A program made the position numbers and the translations under genes. The notes beneath the pieces were generated by a model that made no database searches, was not told where the DNA came from, and saw only the letters and a list, made by a program, of their open reading frames with translations. A stretch of 10,041 nucleotides of DNA from Spirochaetia bacterium (GTDB taxonomy: Bacteria; Spirochaetota; Spirochaetia; Treponematales; Breznakiellaceae), in NCBI GenBank assembly GCA_025997755.1, contig BNVA01000069.1, forward strand, positions 1 through 10,041. The letters run 5' to 3'. Shown piece after piece: positions 1 to 5,898 of the stretch (position 1 is the first letter of the stretch; each line of letters opens with the position of its first letter).

Positions 1-1408
1 GCATCCACTTCCAAATATCGCTATTGTCCTGATTTGAAACTTTGATATTTAGCCGTCCGTACTTTCCGTGAATACCTGCGCTAAAAGATGAGCCTACGGC
101 AGATTCTTTATCGCCTGAAAGTGTCCACGAAAAACTTCCTTTCAAATCTACAAAAAAAATGGAACAGACCAGATCGCCTGTAAATTTAAGCGATTCAAAA
201 TCATGATCAGAGGCTATATCGGGATAAGGAATTATTTTGTCCCCGGGAGAGGCATTGCAGCTTTGAAGCCATTTTATCCCCACCGCCGGACGCAGCGGGC
301 CCAAAAGAAAAGTGGTTTTTACATCAACAAGGTCTAGAATCTTTTCAGGATTTTCCGCGTTTCTTTCGATATTCAATGAAAATTTTGAAGGTGAAATTTG
401 GAATTTTTTTATAAGCGGGAATTTATAGGCTATCGAACTTTTTGACTGGTCAAAAGGCTTACCCCAACCACCAGCTTTAAGTGTTGTGGCTATTTTGAAA
501 TTTGAATTTCTTTTACCCCAATACTCGAATTTAGCTCCGCTCCTAAAACCTTCTCCAACTGGAACGCCGTCAAAACCGGAATAACGGGCACCCGAACCGT
601 CTGCGGATAACGAAAAACGCCATAGTCTGTTTCCGATTCTTAACGCGGCATTGGCGTAAATATCCTCGCCGTACGCAAAAACCTCCGAATGTGCAAAGTC
701 GCCTGCAAAACTAACGTAGGGATTCGTAACCACCAAACTTATAGCATATAGGCGCATCTTTCTTTCCGGCAAATATGGTTTTGAAGAAAACCATGCGGAA
801 GGGTCTTTTTCCGGTAAAATTTTTTCCGTATAGAATGTTTCCGCTCGCAGCGTTGAGTTATAAGGCAAAAAAACATTCACGCCCGCCGTTAAATCAGGCT
901 CGGCTCTTTCGTTAAAAACATAAGATATATAAGGGCTGAAAAAACTTAAACGCGGGCTTATAACACTCAAATACCCGGAGTACTCCGAATTTTCCGCAGG
1001 GCTTGTTTTTATGTCGATGCTTGTTACGGTATGCGACTCAAGCCATGGAACGGAATGTGCCCAAACATTGTTTACGCGGTTTGATAAGCCGTTTAGCTTT
1101 AGCTTCCCGAATAATGCTCTTGAGCCTGTACCCTTGTGATAGACCCCCGCGCCCCAATCCGTCGATCCCGTGTCGGGCTGTTCCCATGGGAGCGCCGGTC
1201 TCTTGTCCACAGCTTGACCGCGCAGACTAAAGCCAAGCGGAAAAAACAACCTTGTATCGGCACGATCCACAAGGGAGCCGTCTTGTTCCCAGTTTCCCGA
1301 CCAAAGAAAAGAAAATCCTAAAGGGATTTTCTTTTCTCCCTCCGCATAAACGACCGATACAAAAACAAAAAAAATAAGGATATTAAACACCGATAAAAAA
1401 CACTTCAT
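1..1408 (-). CDS. Exported beta-rich protein, probably outer-membrane barrel; 3' end outside the window
   Basis: An uninterrupted minus-strand frame of 469 codons runs from ATG at 1408 to the left edge; no stop occurs in it, so only its N-terminal part is present. The first 22 residues look like a Sec signal peptide: a short basic start (MKC), a hydrophobic stretch (NILIFFVFVSVV) and a likely cleavage after VYA. The rest has alternating hydrophobic and polar residues, many aromatic and Gly residues and no obvious enzyme motif, as in spirochaete outer-membrane beta-barrels. I do not recognise a specific family. An in-frame TGA lies upstream of the ATG with no other start codon between, and no Shine-Dalgarno is seen because the codon sits in an inverted repeat. 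It follows the receiver gene by 91 nt on the same strand with no T-tract terminator, so it may be cotranscribed. The barrel assignment is inference. Confidence 0.75.
   Translation of the reverse strand, partial: MKCFLSVFNILIFFVFVSVVYAEGEKKIPLGFSFLWSGNWEQDGSLVDRADTRLFFPLGFSLRGQAVDKRPALPWEQPDTGSTDWGAGVYHKGTGSRALFGKLKLNGLSNRVNNVWAHSVPWLESHTVTSIDIKTSPAENSEYSGYLSVISPRLSFFSPYISYVFNERAEPDLTAGVNVFLPYNSTLRAETFYTEKILPEKDPSAWFSSKPYLPERKMRLYAISLVVTNPYVSFAGDFAHSEVFAYGEDIYANAALRIGNRLWRFSLSADGSGARYSGFDGVPVGEGFRSGAKFEYWGKRNSNFKIATTLKAGGWGKPFDQSKSSIAYKFPLIKKFQISPSKFSLNIERNAENPEKILDLVDVKTTFLLGPLRPAVGIKWLQSCNASPGDKIIPYPDIASDHDFESLKFTGDLVCSIFFVDLKGSFSWTLSGDKESAVGSSFSAGIHGKYGRLNIKVSNQDNSDIWKWM
1305..1337. repeat. 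Perfect 14-bp inverted repeat in the early coding region of the exported-protein gene
   Basis: The left arm 1305-1318 (AGAAAAGAAAATCC) is the exact reverse complement of the right arm 1324-1337, with a 5-nt loop. It covers about codons 24-35 of the minus-strand gene, just after the predicted signal-peptide cleavage site. In the mRNA it would form a long, purine/pyrimidine-biased stem ending in a pyrimidine tract. A role as an attenuator or translation-slowing hairpin is inference. Confidence 0.75.
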
Positions 1409-1435
1409 ACAGAGTATACGGATATACTCTGTATG
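1406..1435 (-). promoter_or_regulatory. Perfect 13-bp inverted repeat that contains the start codon
   Basis: Arms 1406-1418 (CATACAGAGTATA) and 1423-1435 are exact reverse complements around a 4-nt centre. On the minus strand the 3' arm ends in the ATG of the exported-protein gene (1408-1406), so in the mRNA the start codon would be paired. No Shine-Dalgarno precedes that ATG. The element could be a translational switch or a DNA operator; nothing in the sequence decides between these. No T-run follows, so it is not a typical intrinsic terminator for the receiver gene. Confidence 0.7.
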
Positions 1436-1499
1436 GCGCTTCGATCATTTTAAATATTTTTCTAATTTTGTGATGTTTGTAATCACGGAAATCCGGTTT

Positions 1500-1874
1500 T
1501 TAGCATGGACAAAAAAATTGAACTGACGAAAGAAGATCTTCCGGCAAAAAAGGTTTTACAATATAGCCTTTTGCGCCTTTCTTTACCGCATCGTTTACGG
1601 TTTTATCGCCATTATTTGCCGTAATGAAAACAACCGGTATGTTTTTATATTTTTCTTCTTTTTGAAGTTTTTCAAGGAATTTTATTCCCGACATCCCCGG
1701 CATTTCCACATCAAGCAATATCAAGTCAACATTGATAGTTTCAAGCGCCGCCATTGCCGATTTTGCATCAATGGCGAGTCTAATATCGTACTTGTCTTGC
1801 AGTATGGCGTTTATATTCGTTAAGACTTCCTTCATATCATCAACCGCTAAAATAACTTTCTTTCCGTTTGCCAA
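1500..1874 (-). CDS. Stand-alone CheY-like response-regulator receiver protein
   Basis: The 124 residues form a single receiver domain with no output domain. The acidic pair is D12-D13, the phosphoacceptor is D55 in the LLDVEMPG segment, and T85 and K107 (KPF) complete the conserved phosphorylation site. It is expected to be a cytoplasmic phosphorylation-dependent switch acting through protein contacts; its partner kinase is not in the window. The start codon is TTG, supported by AGGAG 6 nt upstream. That Shine-Dalgarno overlaps the TAG stop of the preceding gene, leaving a 9-nt gap, so the two are translationally linked. Its position at the end of a ribonucleotide reductase operon is unusual and its target cannot be named from sequence. 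Confidence 0.92.
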   Translation of the reverse strand: MANGKKVILAVDDMKEVLTNINAILQDKYDIRLAIDAKSAMAALETINVDLILLDVEMPGMSGIKFLEKLQKEEKYKNIPVVFITANNGDKTVNDAVKKGAKGYIVKPFLPEDLLSSVQFFCPC

Positions 1875-1883
1875 TTAAAACTC

Positions 1884-2411
1884 CTAGCTTGCCGCTCTTT
1901 CCTGCATAAAACGGCTAAAACGCGCTATGCTTGAACTGTCCCTTGCCCGGTCTATTTCATGTCCGTCATTTGAGATCAGTATTGCCGTCGGCGTTGACAT
2001 AACATTATGCCTTGCCGCTTCCGCAAGCCCTTCTTCGGTATCCGCGTTTACAGTGTCAACGGGAATGCCCAGATTTCCAGCCGCCGTCTTAGCGCCCGGA
2101 CAATTAGGGCAGGCAGGACGGACAAAAAGCAATACCCTTGAACCGGATGCGGAGCTATCATCCTTAATTTCCCTTTCAACAGACGCGATACTTAATGTTT
2201 GCCCCGTTTCTGTTTCCGCTATGGGCTGCTGTTTTTCAACATCAAAAAGCCGCCTCTCGCCGTATTCTTCCCTTTTACCTTTATTCCAGTTACGAACAGA
2301 CCTGTAGTATCCCACTATCCTGCTGTAAACTTCCGCCGTAGATCCTTCCACTGTGGAAAGAGCTTCCCGTGCATCTTTGATGTCACGGTCAATTTCATTT
2401 AGACTTCTCAT
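1884..2411 (-). CDS. Detached NrdD glycyl-radical domain fused to a thioredoxin-like domain
   Basis: Numbering is from the preferred start, ATG at 2411, which has GGGAG 8 nt upstream; an upstream ATG at 2426 has no Shine-Dalgarno. Residues 1-25 are a charged helix-like segment. Residues 27-55 (EVYSRIVGYYRSVRNWNKGK, then EEYGERRLF) match the extreme C-terminus of class III ribonucleotide reductases, with G34 as the expected radical glycine. A linker is followed from about residue 92 by a thioredoxin/glutaredoxin fold with active-site C101-P-N-C104 and a cis-Pro-like STPT at about 139-142. The upstream NrdD lacks exactly this glycyl segment, so I infer that the two polypeptides form one enzyme, with the redoxin domain acting as or docking the reductant. 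It follows nrdD by 55 nt. The domain identities are clear; the two-chain mechanism is inference. Confidence 0.85.
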   Translation of the reverse strand: MRSLNEIDRDIKDAREALSTVEGSTAEVYSRIVGYYRSVRNWNKGKREEYGERRLFDVEKQQPIAETETGQTLSIASVEREIKDDSSASGSRVLLFVRPACPNCPGAKTAAGNLGIPVDTVNADTEEGLAEAARHNVMSTPTAILISNDGHEIDRARDSSSIARFSRFMQERAAS

Positions 2412-2433
2412 TTTTGTCTCTCCCATTTATTAC

Positions 2434-2454
2434 AGAAACCGACAACCGGTTTCT
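2434..2454 (-). repeat. 8-bp inverted repeat in the nrdD to glycyl-radical gene gap
   Basis: AGAAACCG (2434-2441) and CGGTTTCT (2447-2454) are exact reverse complements around a 5-nt loop, in the 55-nt gap after nrdD. No T-run follows on the minus strand, so it is not a standard terminator. Further AACCGG copies nearby allow alternative pairings. A role in mRNA processing or in setting the ratio of the two proteins is inference. Confidence 0.55.
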
Positions 2455-2466
2455 AATTTCTGATTT

Positions 2467-4539
2467 CTAACCGGCTTTCAAAACATCTTCGCGTTCCGCT
2501 TCAAGCTCCGCGATACGTTTTGATAACTCGCTTTCTTTCTCTGCCTTACATTTAGGGCAGGTAAAATGCTCACCCTTCAGGTAGCCGTGTACCGGACAAA
2601 CCGAGAATGTCGGGCTTATAGTAAAGTATGGAATACGGTAATTGTATGCCATTGCCTTTACCAAGTCGCGGCAGGTCTGCCAATTTTCTATTGCCTCGCC
2701 TAAGAACGCATGAAAGACTGTTCCACCGGTATAAGCCCTCTGCAGCTTTTCCTGTAAATCCAGAGCGTCAAAGATGTCGTCGGTCTGCATAACGGGAAGC
2801 TGCGTGGAGTTGGTATAATACGGCTCCTCGTTACCCGCGGTGATGATACCGGGATAACGTTCCTTGTCGTGCTTTGCCAGCCTGTAAGAGGTTGATTCCG
2901 CCGGTGTCGCCTCAAGATTAAAAAGCTCGCCGGTTTCTTCCTGATAATCCGCCAATTTTTCTCTCATAAAATTCAGTGTTTTAAGGGCAAAGGTCCGTCC
3001 GGCATCGGTATCTATCGAAACATTTTTCCCTAAAAAATTTAACAGGCATTCGTTCATGCCGACAAGTCCTATCGTGTTAAAGTGGTTGTTCAATGTGCCT
3101 AAGTAACGTTGAGTATATGGAAACAGTCCTGTTTCCAGCAATCTGTTTACCACTTTGCGTTTGATTATAAGGCTGTCCCGTGCAAGATCCATTAAGCGCG
3201 TAAGACGGCTAAAGAATTCATCTTCGTTTTTTGAAAGGTAGCCTATGCGGGGCATATTTATAGTTACCACACCTATGGAGCCGGTAAGCTCATCCGAGCC
3301 GAAAAGCCCGCCGCCGCGTTTTCTAAGCTCACGTTTGTCCAGTTGTAAACGGCAGCACATTGAGCGCACATCGCCCGGATTTAGGTCGGAATTAACAAAA
3401 TTTTGAAAATACGGTGTCCCGTAACGGGATGTCATCTCGAATAAGAGACTGGCATTTTCGCTGTCCCAGTCAAAATCCGATGTTATGTTATACGTGGGTA
3501 TGGGATATTGAAAACCTCTGCCCTCGGCATCGCCTTCTAACATCAACTCAATAAAGAGCCGGTTTACGCGATCCATTTCCGGCTTACATTCTCCGTATGT
3601 AAAGTCCTGTTCTCCGCCTCCGACTATAGCTTTCTTGTCCTTTAAATCTTCGGGGACAGTCCAGTCAAGTGTGATGTTAGTAAACGGCGCTTGTGAGCCC
3701 CAGCGGCTTGGCGTATTCACACCAAAAACAAAACTTTGCAGGCACTGTTTTACTTCTTTGTCGCCTAGATTGTCTTTTTTTACAAAGGGCGCTATGTATG
3801 TATCGAATGAGCTGAACGCCTGAGCGCCCGCCCATTCATTTTGAAGGCAGCCTAAAAAGTTCACCGCCTGCTGCATTAGCGTTGAAAGGTGATTCGCCGG
3901 TTTTGATGTAATCTTGTCGGCAACTCCACCCAAGCCCTCTTTTATAAGCTGACGTAGACTCCACCCCGCGCAATAGCCTGAAAACATAGACAGATCGTGC
4001 AGATGAAAGTCCGCCTCCCTGTGAGCGTCTGCAATATCCGCCGGATAGATATTTTTAAGCCAGTAGTTTGCGGTAATGCTGCCCGAATTGTGAAGTATAA
4101 GACCGCCCAAAGAATAATTTACATTTGCGTTTTCTTTTACCCTCCAGTCGGACTGTTTTAGATAGCCGTCCATGGTTCTGTCAATGTCCAGCATCAATTT
4201 TTTGGCATCGCGCATAGCTTCGTGTCTTGCCCTGTAAAGTATGTAAGCCTTTGCCACATCTGTCGCTTTTGACTCGATCAGGGCGTTTTCAACAAGATCC
4301 TGAATCTCCTCGATAGCAGGAATAGAGTTTTTATGACGGAATCTTGCCAAATTTTCGATCATTTCTTCAACGCGTACGGTTATAGAGTCTATTTTTTTTT
4401 GAAATTCCTCATCATTTTCTATATTTTTGCCATGTTTTTCATCTTCTACTGCGGCAAAAGCCTTAAAAATTGCATTTCGTATCTTTTTACGGTCGTAGGG
4501 TTTTACTTCCCCCGACCTTTTTACGACGTTTCTTATCAT
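2467..4539 (-). CDS. nrdD: Anaerobic (class III) ribonucleoside-triphosphate reductase large chain, lacking its glycyl-radical loop
   Basis: This cytoplasmic enzyme reduces NTPs to dNTPs under anaerobic conditions. The start at 4539 (MIRNVVKRSGEV) has GGGAG 6 nt upstream; the frame stays open to an ATG at 4578, but that start has no Shine-Dalgarno. With the 4539 start the protein has 690 residues. It begins with an ATP-cone (about 3-100), followed by the catalytic barrel. C190 in HLHDLSMFSGYCAGW matches the first active-site Cys of the family and C395/C396 in MCCRLQ match the thiyl-radical loop. The C-terminal zinc cluster is C648-P-V-H651 and C661-P-K-C664. Family members normally continue from here into a short glycyl-radical tail; this one instead ends in a charged helix-like tail. 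The missing tail is in the next gene. It overlaps nrdR by 53 nt. No nrdG activase is seen in the window. Confidence 0.93.
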   Translation of the reverse strand: MIRNVVKRSGEVKPYDRKKIRNAIFKAFAAVEDEKHGKNIENDEEFQKKIDSITVRVEEMIENLARFRHKNSIPAIEEIQDLVENALIESKATDVAKAYILYRARHEAMRDAKKLMLDIDRTMDGYLKQSDWRVKENANVNYSLGGLILHNSGSITANYWLKNIYPADIADAHREADFHLHDLSMFSGYCAGWSLRQLIKEGLGGVADKITSKPANHLSTLMQQAVNFLGCLQNEWAGAQAFSSFDTYIAPFVKKDNLGDKEVKQCLQSFVFGVNTPSRWGSQAPFTNITLDWTVPEDLKDKKAIVGGGEQDFTYGECKPEMDRVNRLFIELMLEGDAEGRGFQYPIPTYNITSDFDWDSENASLLFEMTSRYGTPYFQNFVNSDLNPGDVRSMCCRLQLDKRELRKRGGGLFGSDELTGSIGVVTINMPRIGYLSKNEDEFFSRLTRLMDLARDSLIIKRKVVNRLLETGLFPYTQRYLGTLNNHFNTIGLVGMNECLLNFLGKNVSIDTDAGRTFALKTLNFMREKLADYQEETGELFNLEATPAESTSYRLAKHDKERYPGIITAGNEEPYYTNSTQLPVMQTDDIFDALDLQEKLQRAYTGGTVFHAFLGEAIENWQTCRDLVKAMAYNYRIPYFTISPTFSVCPVHGYLKGEHFTCPKCKAEKESELSKRIAELEAEREDVLKAG

Positions 4540-4996
4540 TCTTCTCTCCCAATTTTTGAATTTCCATAATAAATTCATCTAAATTTTCAAAATGTCTACA
4601 AACTGAAGCAAATCTGATATAAGCCACTTTATCCAGTTGTTCCAATTTTTCCAAAACCATCTCGCCGATTATTCCGGTTGAGACTTCCCTTTCCAAACCG
4701 CCGTGTATTACCACCTGATCTTCAATTTCATTGACCAGCATTTCCGAATCCATAGCGGAAATTGGACGTTTTTGTATTGCCCTATCAAGACCTACTTCTA
4801 TTTTTCTTCTGTCAAAAGGTTCGCGCCTCCCATCGCGTTTAATCACCATCAGCGGTTTTTCTTCTATATGCTCATAGCTGGTAAAACGGTAGCCGCAGCT
4901 TATACACTCTCTCCGCCGTCTAACCGAGCCGCCATTCGCCAGAATCCTTGAATCAATTACTTTGTCATCAATACTCCCACAATGCGGACAGCGCAA
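4487..4996 (-). CDS. nrdR: Transcriptional repressor NrdR
   Basis: NrdR senses ATP/dATP and represses ribonucleotide reductase genes. The N-terminus is a zinc ribbon with C3-x2-C6 and C31-x2-C34, followed by the basic RRRRE segment. An ATP-cone covers about 49-139 (VIKRDGRREPFDRRKI at its start). The start codon is TTG at 4996, supported by AGAGGGG 6 nt upstream. At 169 residues it is a little longer than the usual 150-160, with a basic tail (KKRRKKVGGSK) that overlaps the beginning of nrdD by 53 nt in another frame. Linkage to nrdD and the NrdR boxes upstream fit autoregulation of the operon. Confidence 0.96.
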   Translation of the reverse strand: MRCPHCGSIDDKVIDSRILANGGSVRRRRECISCGYRFTSYEHIEEKPLMVIKRDGRREPFDRRKIEVGLDRAIQKRPISAMDSEMLVNEIEDQVVIHGGLEREVSTGIIGEMVLEKLEQLDKVAYIRFASVCRHFENLDEFIMEIQKLGEKNDKKRRKKVGGSKTLRP

Positions 4997-5022
4997 CTAA
5001 AACCCCTCTAAGGCTAAAAGCG

Positions 5023-5034
5023 ACCGTTTCCGGT
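5023..5034 (-). other. Small hairpin with GAAA tetraloop in the nrdR leader
   Basis: In the minus-strand transcript, ACCG and CGGT flank a GAAA (GNRA type) loop about 26 nt upstream of the nrdR start codon. The stem has only 4 bp, so chance formation is possible. Confidence 0.3.
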
Positions 5035-5056
5035 GCACTTAAAAGCTCTATTTATA

Positions 5057-5085
5057 TATATAGTGATTATTTTTAATAATGTCAA
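5057..5085 (-). promoter_or_regulatory. Promoter of nrdR operon
   Basis: On the minus strand a perfect -35 TTGACA (5085-5080) is followed by a 17-nt spacer and TATATA (5062-5057). The spacer contains an ATTATT/AATAAT inverted repeat. Transcription would start near 5050, giving a leader of about 50 nt before nrdR. A second TTGACA (5113-5108), with TATCTT 18 nt downstream, is a possible alternative promoter that would have NrdR box 1 between its -35 and -10. Confidence 0.65.
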
Positions 5086-5091
5086 GATAAA

Positions 5092-5107
5092 ACACAAGAT
5101 ATTGTGG
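5092..5107. promoter_or_regulatory. NrdR box 1
   Basis: ACACAAGATATTGTGG matches 14 of 16 positions of the recalled NrdR box consensus (acaCwAtATaTwGtgt). It lies 6 nt upstream of the -35 element of the nrdR promoter. This is where the product of the adjacent nrdR gene is expected to bind. Confidence 0.75.
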
Positions 5108-5124
5108 TGTCAAGCACTTGTACC

Positions 5125-5140
5125 ACACATTATCGGGTGG
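5125..5140. promoter_or_regulatory. Weaker candidate NrdR box 2
   Basis: ACACATTATCGGGTGG keeps the outer ACAC and GTG half-sites but matches only about 11 of 16 consensus positions. It starts 33 bp from box 1, close to the three-helical-turn spacing usual for paired NrdR boxes. The facing half-sites of the two boxes, TGTGGT (5103-5108) and ACCACA (5122-5127), with CAAG-CA-CTTG between them, form a larger interrupted inverted repeat. Confidence 0.5.
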
Positions 5141-5175
5141 TGCAAATTATAATTTTTCATCTTTCGTTCCTGCAT

Positions 5176-5202
5176 TTTAACAGTGTTTTACGAATTGTTA
5201 AA
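5176..5202. repeat. Interrupted inverted repeat downstream of the XRE gene
   Basis: TTTAACA (5176-5182) and TGTTAAA (5196-5202) are exact reverse complements separated by 13 nt. It lies in the gap between the end of the XRE gene and the nrdR regulatory region. It could be an operator or part of a transcript end; there is no clear T-tract. Confidence 0.35.
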
Positions 5203-5226
5203 CGCGCACATCGCGTGATCGCACCT

Positions 5227-5562
5227 TTATAATTCCTCAAAAGCTCTTTTTACGGTTTCGGTGACAGTTTTTGACAATGTGCTAACAAGTTCTTTTCTTA
5301 CCCTGGCTTTCCTTGCCGAATAATCTTCATAAGCCGATTCATCATCAAGTTTTGCATCCTCATAGAGAAGCTGCCATGTGTCAATTTTCAATGCTCCGGC
5401 AATTTTAACAAGGCACTTTATAGAAGGTGAGCGATTTCCAATTTCTATCTGCCGAATATAAGCCGGTGCAGACCCGCAAAGATTAGCAAGTTTTTCCTGC
5501 GATAATCCTGCTTGTTTTCGCCATTTTTTGATATTAGCTATGATCACCTTCTGGATATCCAT
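5227..5562 (-). CDS. XRE-family (Cro/CI-type HTH) transcriptional regulator
   Basis: The protein has 111 residues. Residues about 7-62 are an HTH_3 domain: the segment IKKWRKQAGLSQEKLANLCG followed by the recognition region APAYIRQIEIGNRSPS. The C-terminal half is a charged helical segment, likely for dimerisation. The ATG at 5562 has only a weak GGA-type Shine-Dalgarno and is preceded by a tandem ATGGATAT duplication. It is divergent from the Cys-rich/DUF1566 genes, and the intervening 137 nt hold three regularly spaced TGCTAAyAT repeats. I infer that it represses itself and the divergent genes. A housekeeping role linked to nrdR, which is further along on the same strand, is less likely because nrdR has its own promoter. 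Confidence 0.88.
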   Translation of the reverse strand: MDIQKVIIANIKKWRKQAGLSQEKLANLCGSAPAYIRQIEIGNRSPSIKCLVKIAGALKIDTWQLLYEDAKLDDESAYEDYSARKARVRKELVSTLSKTVTETVKRAFEEL

Positions 5563-5576
5563 ATATCCATTTTAAC

Positions 5577-5655
5577 TGCTAACATTATCCGGTGTTGACA
5601 GTATCTTAGTGCTAATATTATTATTTTAATAAAGATAGCATATTGCTAATATAAA
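5577..5655. promoter_or_regulatory. Three regularly spaced repeats, candidate XRE operators
   Basis: TGCTAACATTAT (5577-5588), TGCTAATATTAT (5610-5621) and TGCTAATATAAA (5644-5655) start 33 and 34 bp apart, about three helical turns. Copies 2 and 3 are partly palindromic (TTAG-TG-CTAA at 5606-5615; TAGCA-TAT-TGCTA at 5636-5648). Copy 2 lies between the -35 and -10 of the plus-strand promoter. Binding by the adjacent XRE protein is inference. Confidence 0.55.
5595..5624 (+). promoter_or_regulatory. Promoter of the Cys-rich/DUF1566 genes
   Basis: A perfect -35 TTGACA (5595-5600) is followed by an 18-nt spacer and a -10 TATTAT (5619-5624, five of six consensus bases). Transcription would start near 5631, about 70 nt before the first start codon. 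Confidence 0.6.
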
Positions 5656-5699
5656 GCCTTCTGCATAGTCAGGGCTTATATAAAAGAAGGAGGAATACT

Positions 5700-5885
5700 A
5701 TGGACAGACCAAGACACATTTCGGGGTGGTGCCCCCACTACGACGACCCAAGCGGTCGTTGTTATTTATCGGAGTTTATGCCGGATTCGGGACACAAGGA
5801 GTACAATTGTAAATCGGAGCAGAATTGTAAAAACTGCGGCAACTATGAAGCATGGGCGAGCGGTAGGAATTACGTGGGGAAGTAA
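5700..5885 (+). CDS. Small Cys-rich protein, possible zinc-binding
   Basis: The 61 residues include five cysteines (11, 21, 37, 43 and 46) with a C-x2-C pair at 43-46 and several nearby His, which suggests a small metal-binding fold. I do not recognise a named family. An excellent AAGGAGG lies 6 nt upstream of the ATG. The gene is followed after 13 nt by the DUF1566/Sel1 gene, so the two form an operon. Hydrophilic composition and no signal peptide suggest a cytoplasmic protein. Confidence 0.7.
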   Translation: MDRPRHISGWCPHYDDPSGRCYLSEFMPDSGHKEYNCKSEQNCKNCGNYEAWASGRNYVGK

Positions 5886-5898
5886 AGGAGAGATAAAA

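Noticed and set aside
1003..1321. Two overlapping plus-strand frames of 75 and 61 codons
   Set aside because: They are antisense to the open signal-peptide-bearing minus-strand frame, have no Shine-Dalgarno and no protein-like pattern.
1927..2307. Plus-strand frame of 126 codons
   Set aside because: It is antisense to the glycyl-radical/thioredoxin gene, whose motifs are clear; the frame is a by-product of its codon use.
2412..2466. A frameshift or stop mutation splitting an ordinary nrdD
   Set aside because: The second gene has its own ATG and GGGAG, both sides carry extra helical segments not found at this point in fused enzymes, and a redoxin domain follows; this looks like an evolved split.
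2700..2915. Minus-strand frame of 71 codons
   Set aside because: It lies inside nrdD in another frame and has no Shine-Dalgarno or family pattern.
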